From contig NZ_FNCH01000004.1 of assembly GCF_900100705.1 (NCBI RefSeq), forward strand, positions 248,001 through 312,000: a DNA stretch of 64,000 bases, read 5' to 3'. The position numbers were made by a program, and so were the translations under genes. Origin of the DNA: Pedobacter terrae (GTDB lineage: Bacteria > Bacteroidota > Bacteroidia > Sphingobacteriales > Sphingobacteriaceae). Shown here piece by piece: positions 63,945 through 64,000 of this stretch. Below the pieces are notes generated by a model, which did not search any database, had not been told where the DNA came from, and saw only the letters and a program-made list of their open reading frames with translations. Position 1 is the first letter of the stretch, and each line of letters starts with the position of its first letter.

Positions 63945-64000
63945 GATATAGGTAAGATGGAAGATGTATATTTCGATTGGTCTGTGTCTTCACAAAACAC

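Overview
The window is from a Bacteroidota genome, most likely a Pedobacter-like member of the Sphingobacteriaceae. This rests on family content, not on a database search: alternative complex III genes (actABCDEF), SusC/SusD with an ECF sigma factor and FecR, type IX secretion parts (PorP/SprF, a PorE-like OmpA protein, a type B sorting domain), TAnnTTTG promoters and an AT-rich base composition.

Layout. 1-2878: the tail of an unidentified gene overlaps a TonB-dependent receptor that has lost its signal peptide. 3178-4311: a BamA/TamA-type barrel on the minus strand. 4312-5465: a gene-free stretch with two full and one partial copy of a structured unit at a period of exactly 300 bp. 5466-6446: a deoxyhypusine-synthase-like enzyme. 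6702-23219: one continuous respiratory locus on the plus strand. It holds alternative complex III, aa3-type cytochrome oxidase subunits II, I, III-like, III and IV, heme A biosynthesis (ctaA, ctaB), a SCO-like protein with no cysteine, and a DUF420/CtaM-like assembly factor. Quinol is oxidised by Act, electrons pass through c-type hemes to the oxidase, and the remaining genes build the oxidase. 23404-33469: a regulated import locus of ECF sigma factor, FecR, STN-containing SusC, SusD, a zinc-metallohydrolase lipoprotein and a DUF4302-type lipoprotein. No carbohydrase is present. 33624-35989: small housekeeping or unknown genes and an OmpA-type lipoprotein. 36472-39063: a minus-strand STAND-type NTPase, divergent from a 12.65-kb gene (39306-51959). 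That gene encodes a 4217-residue secreted repeat protein with a type IX type B C-terminal domain, followed by PorP/SprF and PorE-like genes. 55395-60587: a compact RiPP locus. 60959-61844: an unknown gene and a stand-alone HsdR-N nuclease. 61986-63872: htpG on the minus strand.

The most unusual locus is 55395-60587. It holds a full-length LanB dehydratase, a LytS-type histidine kinase and a LytTR response regulator. Between the regulator and kinase genes, on the opposite strand, lie two short paralogous peptides of 49 and 46 residues. Both lack cysteine, and they share an identical 16-residue C-terminal stretch whose codons differ mainly at synonymous sites. No LanC cyclase, protease or transporter is visible. 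This looks like a self-regulated dehydrated-peptide system, or a signalling peptide, that cannot form lanthionine rings from its own precursors.

Limits: nothing was searched or computed. Family calls come from reading motifs, and RNA structures were judged by eye.
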